Below, piece by piece: positions 61,228 to 64,000 of a DNA stretch of 64,000 bases; positions within the stretch are counted from its first letter, which is position 1; each line of letters starts with the position of its first letter. Source of the DNA: Natronorubrum halophilum (GTDB lineage Archaea > Halobacteriota > Halobacteria > Halobacteriales > Natrialbaceae); assembly GCF_003670115.1 (NCBI RefSeq), contig NZ_QQTY01000002.1, positions 868,001 to 932,000 on the forward strand, written 5' to 3'. The notes under the pieces were generated by a model. That model searched no databases. It was not told where the DNA came from and worked only from the letters and a program-made list of their open reading frames with translations. The position numbers were made by a program, and so were the translations under genes.

Positions 61228-62007
61228 ATGACCGACTACGAGGCGGCGATCCTCGACGTGGACGGCACCATCGTTCGAGGCGAAGCGTTGCTCCCGAACG
61301 TGACCGACGGGCTCTCGACGCTCGAGGACGCCGGCATCGCTCGACTCCTGTTCTCGAACAATCCGACGCGCGGCAGCGATCACTACGGCGAGCAACTCGA
61401 ACCGCACGGGATCGACGTCGATCCCGAGACCGTGCTCACCTCGGCGACGGTTTCGGCGGCGTATCTCGCGACGACCCACCCCGACGAGCGGGTGTACCTC
61501 GTCGGGAGCGAGCGACTCGAGGCGATCCTCGAAGACGCGAGCGTCGAGTTGACGGACGATCCCGACAGCGCTGATGTGGTTCTCGGCTCGTTCGACGAGA
61601 CCTTCTCCTACGGCACGCTCTGGGAGTCACTGCGAGCGCTCGAGGACGGAGTTCCGTTCTACGGGACCGACCCCGACACGACGATTCCGATCGACGACGG
61701 GCGGATCCCCGGCTCCGGAGCGATCCTCGCCGCGATGGAGGCCGTCGCCGACCGCGAGCCGGACGCGATCCTCGGCAAACCCTCTGCGGTCGCCGCGGCG
61801 GCGGCGATGAACCGCCTCGAGAGCGATCCCGAACGAACGCTCGTCGTCGGCGACCGCCTCAACACCGACATCGCGCTGGGGAAACGGGCCGGCATGACGA
61901 CCGCGCTCGTGCTCACCGGCATCACGGATCGGGACGATATCGACGGTGCGGAGGTTCAACCTGACTACGTCCTCGAGTCGCTCGCTGATATCGAGACGAT
62001 CCTGTAG
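61228..62007 (+). CDS. HAD superfamily hydrolase, NagD/HAD-IIA type
   Basis: 259 residues. Motif I DVDGTIVRGE, motif II LLFSNNPTRGSDHYG, motif III/IV GKPSAVAAAAAMNRL and VVGDRLNTDIALGKRAGMTTALVLTG, plus the HAD-IIA cap between. These act as phosphatases on sugar phosphates or nucleotides (e.g. 4-nitrophenyl phosphatase). Substrate unknown. Start at ATG 61228, complete gene. Confidence 0.95.
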   Translation: MTDYEAAILDVDGTIVRGEALLPNVTDGLSTLEDAGIARLLFSNNPTRGSDHYGEQLEPHGIDVDPETVLTSATVSAAYLATTHPDERVYLVGSERLEAILEDASVELTDDPDSADVVLGSFDETFSYGTLWESLRALEDGVPFYGTDPDTTIPIDDGRIPGSGAILAAMEAVADREPDAILGKPSAVAAAAAMNRLESDPERTLVVGDRLNTDIALGKRAGMTTALVLTGITDRDDIDGAEVQPDYVLESLADIETIL

Positions 62008-62139
62008 GCCGAGACCCACCCGAATCGTATCCAGCCAGTTCCGGTGCGGACTATCCCGCGACTATTCTGCAGGCGCTTCGCGCTGTAAACTGTACATGCA
62101 AGAGACATACTTATCAGCGACCGTCACTGTGTTCTTACT

Positions 62140-62376
62140 ATGAAAGCACGAATCAAACGCGTCATGTGTCGGTCACGGTACGCCGCGATGGGTGCAGCGC
62201 TCGGAGCCGCAGTCGGTGCCGTCTTCGGTCGGAATGCCGCGAGCACCGGCGGTGCAGTCGGCGCGCTGATCGGTGCGACGGCTGCGGACACACGTGACAC
62301 CGCGAGTTCCTTCTTCGAGGAGGCCACGGAGACCGAGTTCAACCCGCTGTCAAATAGCGACGACGAACCGAACTGA
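62140..62376 (+). CDS. small glycine-zipper membrane protein
   Basis: 78 residues. A basic start KARIKRVMCRSRYAAMG is followed by a helix with a Gly every four residues (AALGAAVGAVFGRNAASTGGAVGALIGATAADTRD), the glycine-zipper pattern of membrane-inserting or oligomerising helices, and an acidic Ser-rich tail. ATG at 62140 with an AT-rich upstream region. Function unknown. Confidence 0.7.
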   Translation: MKARIKRVMCRSRYAAMGAALGAAVGAVFGRNAASTGGAVGALIGATAADTRDTASSFFEEATETEFNPLSNSDDEPN

Positions 62377-62492
62377 ACGGCAGTTTCGGACCAGCAGCGC
62401 TCTTCGCCGAACTCGTTTCTCGGATCGGTTCCGTCGACAAGCGGCGGCGCTCCACCGCAAGAGAGTTACGGGATTGGTGATTTTATTGACGT

Positions 62493-63545
62493 ATGACCGA
62501 GTTCGTCACCCCGCCCGCGCTCGAGCCCGGTGACCGGGTCGCCGTCGTCGCTCCGTCATCGAACCCCGCGCCGGAGTTCCCACACGTGTACGACCTCGGA
62601 CTGGAACGCCTCCGGTCGGTGTTCGATCTCGAACCGGTCGAGTACCCGACCGCGCAGAAGGGGAGCGAGTACCTCGCCGACCACCCCGAGGAACGCGCAC
62701 GGGACGTGATGAACGCGTTCGCCGACCCCGATATCCGCGGCGTCATCAGCGTTATCGGCGGCAACGATCAGATTCGGATCCTCGAGCACCTCGATCCCGA
62801 CGTGCTTCGGGAGAACCCGACCCGGTTCTACGGCTACAGCGACAACACGCAACTCGCGCTCTTCCTGTGGAACCTCGGGATCGTCTCCTACTACGGGCCG
62901 ACCGTGATGGTCGAACTCGGGATGGACGGGTCGCTCTTCGACCACACGATCGACGACACCAGTCGCGCGTTCTTCGAGGAGTCGTTCGGCCGCCTCGAGC
63001 CGGCCGCCGAGTTCACCGACGAGCCCGGCGAGTGGGCCGATCCCACGTCGCTCGAGAAGCCACGCGAGACCGAACCGAACCCGGGCTGGACGTGGGCCGG
63101 CGGTGACGACGTCGTCGAGGGACGCGTCTGGGGCGGCTGTCTCGAGAGCCTCGACCAGCGTCTGCTTACGGATCGATTCCTGCCCGACGAAGACGACCTC
63201 GAGGGGGCGATCCTCGCGATCGAGACGTCGGAAGAGCTGCCGGCCCCCACCTGGGTCGCGGGTGTACTTCGAGCGCTGGGGGAACGGCGACTCCTCGAGC
63301 GCTTCGACGGCGTCCTGGTCGGCCGGCCGGCGGCGCGGTCGCACCTGGAAGACACCCCACCGGAGCAGCGCGAACGGTATCGAGAACGACAGCGCGAGGC
63401 GATATCGAGCGTCTTCAACGGATACAATCCAGAGGCACCGATCGTCTTCGACGTCGACTTCGGACACACGTGGCCGACGACGCCGATTCCGATCGGAAGC
63501 CGCGTCACAATCGACCCCGGAAGCGAGACGATCCGATTCGAGTGA
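62493..63545 (+). CDS. S66 family LD-carboxypeptidase/MccF-like peptidase
   Basis: 350 residues. Starts VTPPALEPGDRVAVVAPSSNPAPEFP, nucleophile elbow region PTRFYGYSDNTQLALFLW (Ser), central RVWGGCLESLDQRLL with Glu in AIETSEELPAP and C-terminal VDFGHTWPTTPIPIGSRVTIDP with the catalytic His. S66 peptidases trim cell-wall peptides in bacteria or self-immunity peptides (MccF cuts microcin C-type nucleotide peptides). Archaea lack murein, so a detoxifying or peptide-processing role is likelier. Confidence 0.93.
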   Translation: MTEFVTPPALEPGDRVAVVAPSSNPAPEFPHVYDLGLERLRSVFDLEPVEYPTAQKGSEYLADHPEERARDVMNAFADPDIRGVISVIGGNDQIRILEHLDPDVLRENPTRFYGYSDNTQLALFLWNLGIVSYYGPTVMVELGMDGSLFDHTIDDTSRAFFEESFGRLEPAAEFTDEPGEWADPTSLEKPRETEPNPGWTWAGGDDVVEGRVWGGCLESLDQRLLTDRFLPDEDDLEGAILAIETSEELPAPTWVAGVLRALGERRLLERFDGVLVGRPAARSHLEDTPPEQRERYRERQREAISSVFNGYNPEAPIVFDVDFGHTWPTTPIPIGSRVTIDPGSETIRFE

Positions 63546-63560
63546 TAGTCCCTTCGCTGG

Positions 63561-63995
63561 TCAGCAGTTTCCGTTCTCTCCCTCGAGCGCACGCGCTCGA
63601 AGCTGCTCGCCCTCCTTGCTGCTGACGGTCAACTCGGGAACCGTCGTCGGGCTGTTGTCCTCGTCGATCGCGACGTAGACGAAGTACGATTCGGTTGTCT
63701 TCTCGCGCTCTCGCGTCCGCAGGTCCTCGCGTTCGGTGACCAATCGAACCCGGACGCTCGAGGTGCCCGAATCGTACACGTAGGCCGTAATGTAGGCCGT
63801 GTCGCCGACCGGAATCGGTCGTTCGAAGTTCATCTGGTCGACGCGGGCGGTGACGCAGGTTTGCCCGGAAAACCGCATCGCGGACATCGCACCGACCTCG
63901 TCCATCCACTTCATGACGTTTCCGCCGTGGGCGCTCTCGAGCATGTTTGCGTGGTTCGGCTGGACCATCTCGCGGTTCTCGATCAGCGTTTCCAT
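63561..63995 (-). CDS. hotdog acyl-CoA thioesterase, start may be beyond the window
   Basis: 144 residues visible. YciA/BACH-type hotdog with MVQPNHANMLESAHGGNVMKWMDEVGAMSAMRFSG (Asp/Glu active-site region) and DQMNFERPIPVGDTAYITAYVYDSGTSSVRVRLVTERED. It hydrolyses acyl-CoA thioesters. The first visible ATG lies at 63995, 5 bp from the edge, and relatives have about ten more residues, so the true start may lie outside. Converges with the S66 peptidase gene. Confidence 0.9.
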   Translation of the reverse strand: METLIENREMVQPNHANMLESAHGGNVMKWMDEVGAMSAMRFSGQTCVTARVDQMNFERPIPVGDTAYITAYVYDSGTSSVRVRLVTEREDLRTREREKTTESYFVYVAIDEDNSPTTVPELTVSSKEGEQLRARALEGENGNC

Positions 63996-64000
63996 GAGAT

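Noticed and set aside
1-64000. CRISPR array
   Set aside because: No regularly spaced identical repeats of 24-40 bp with unique spacers were seen; the tandem repeat at 22575 has only two imperfect copies with no spacer.

Overview
The window is chromosomal DNA from a halophilic archaeon (class Halobacteria, probably a Natrinema/Haloterrigena-like member of the Natrialbales; the genus is an inference). Nearly every protein is strongly acidic, coding DNA is GC-rich with G/C third positions, several starts sit about 30 bp behind TATA-like boxes, Tat signals (twin Arg) are common on exported proteins, and the gene content is haloarchaeal: 20S proteasome beta subunit, GTP cyclohydrolase III, TrmB regulator, urease in the order ureB-C-A-G-D-E-F and a methylaspartate cycle cluster.

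Layout. 0.5-10.4 kb: DUF1428 protein, a four-PAS histidine kinase, a Tat-exported penicillin acylase, an aldo/keto reductase and two HTH regulators. 10.4-16.1 kb: complete urease structural and accessory operon on the minus strand. 16.4-25.4 kb: proteasome beta, a divergent Gfo/Idh/MocA - ThuA pair, a DUF389 membrane protein, an eIF2B-like protein, Mrp/ApbC and a diverged uracil-DNA glycosylase. 25.4-26.9 kb: a TnpB element without TnpA, inserted immediately behind the glycosylase gene. 28.1-31.8 kb: an AT-rich integrative element between a 20 bp fragment of tRNA-Ser and the intact tRNA-Ser(TGA) gene; it carries a tyrosine integrase, a broken IS5-type insertion sequence and a small TraB-like membrane protein. 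32.1-38.8 kb: the methylaspartate cycle genes (beta-methylmalyl-CoA lyase, mesaconyl-CoA hydratase, methylaspartate ammonia-lyase, glutamate mutase E and S, and divergent CoA-transferase). 39-51.8 kb: a Tat-exported 668-residue protein, small zinc ribbons, gch3/arfA, pgk, tRNA-Thr(TGT), a second PAS kinase, a secreted repeat protein and a UspA-PepSY-like fusion. 52-64 kb: acyl-CoA ligase plus enoyl-CoA hydratase operon, dUTPase-like and MOSC proteins, an 1101-residue actin-fold/coiled-coil/membrane protein, and several small housekeeping or hypothetical genes.

How genes work together. The methylaspartate genes convert glutamate through methylaspartate, mesaconate, mesaconyl-CoA and beta-methylmalyl-CoA to glyoxylate and propionyl-CoA, the haloarchaeal route for growth on acetyl-CoA. 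The urease operon encodes the apoenzyme and all four nickel-loading proteins. The acyl-CoA ligase and hydratase are translationally coupled.

Most unusual items: the actin-fold/coiled-coil/membrane protein at 56239-59544; the mini-integrative element that uses the 5' end rather than the 3' end of tRNA-Ser; the TnpB element whose guide would be read from the uracil-DNA glycosylase gene; and a dispersed 82 bp palindrome found twice, both times at the 3' end of a minus-strand gene, once supplying the stop codon.
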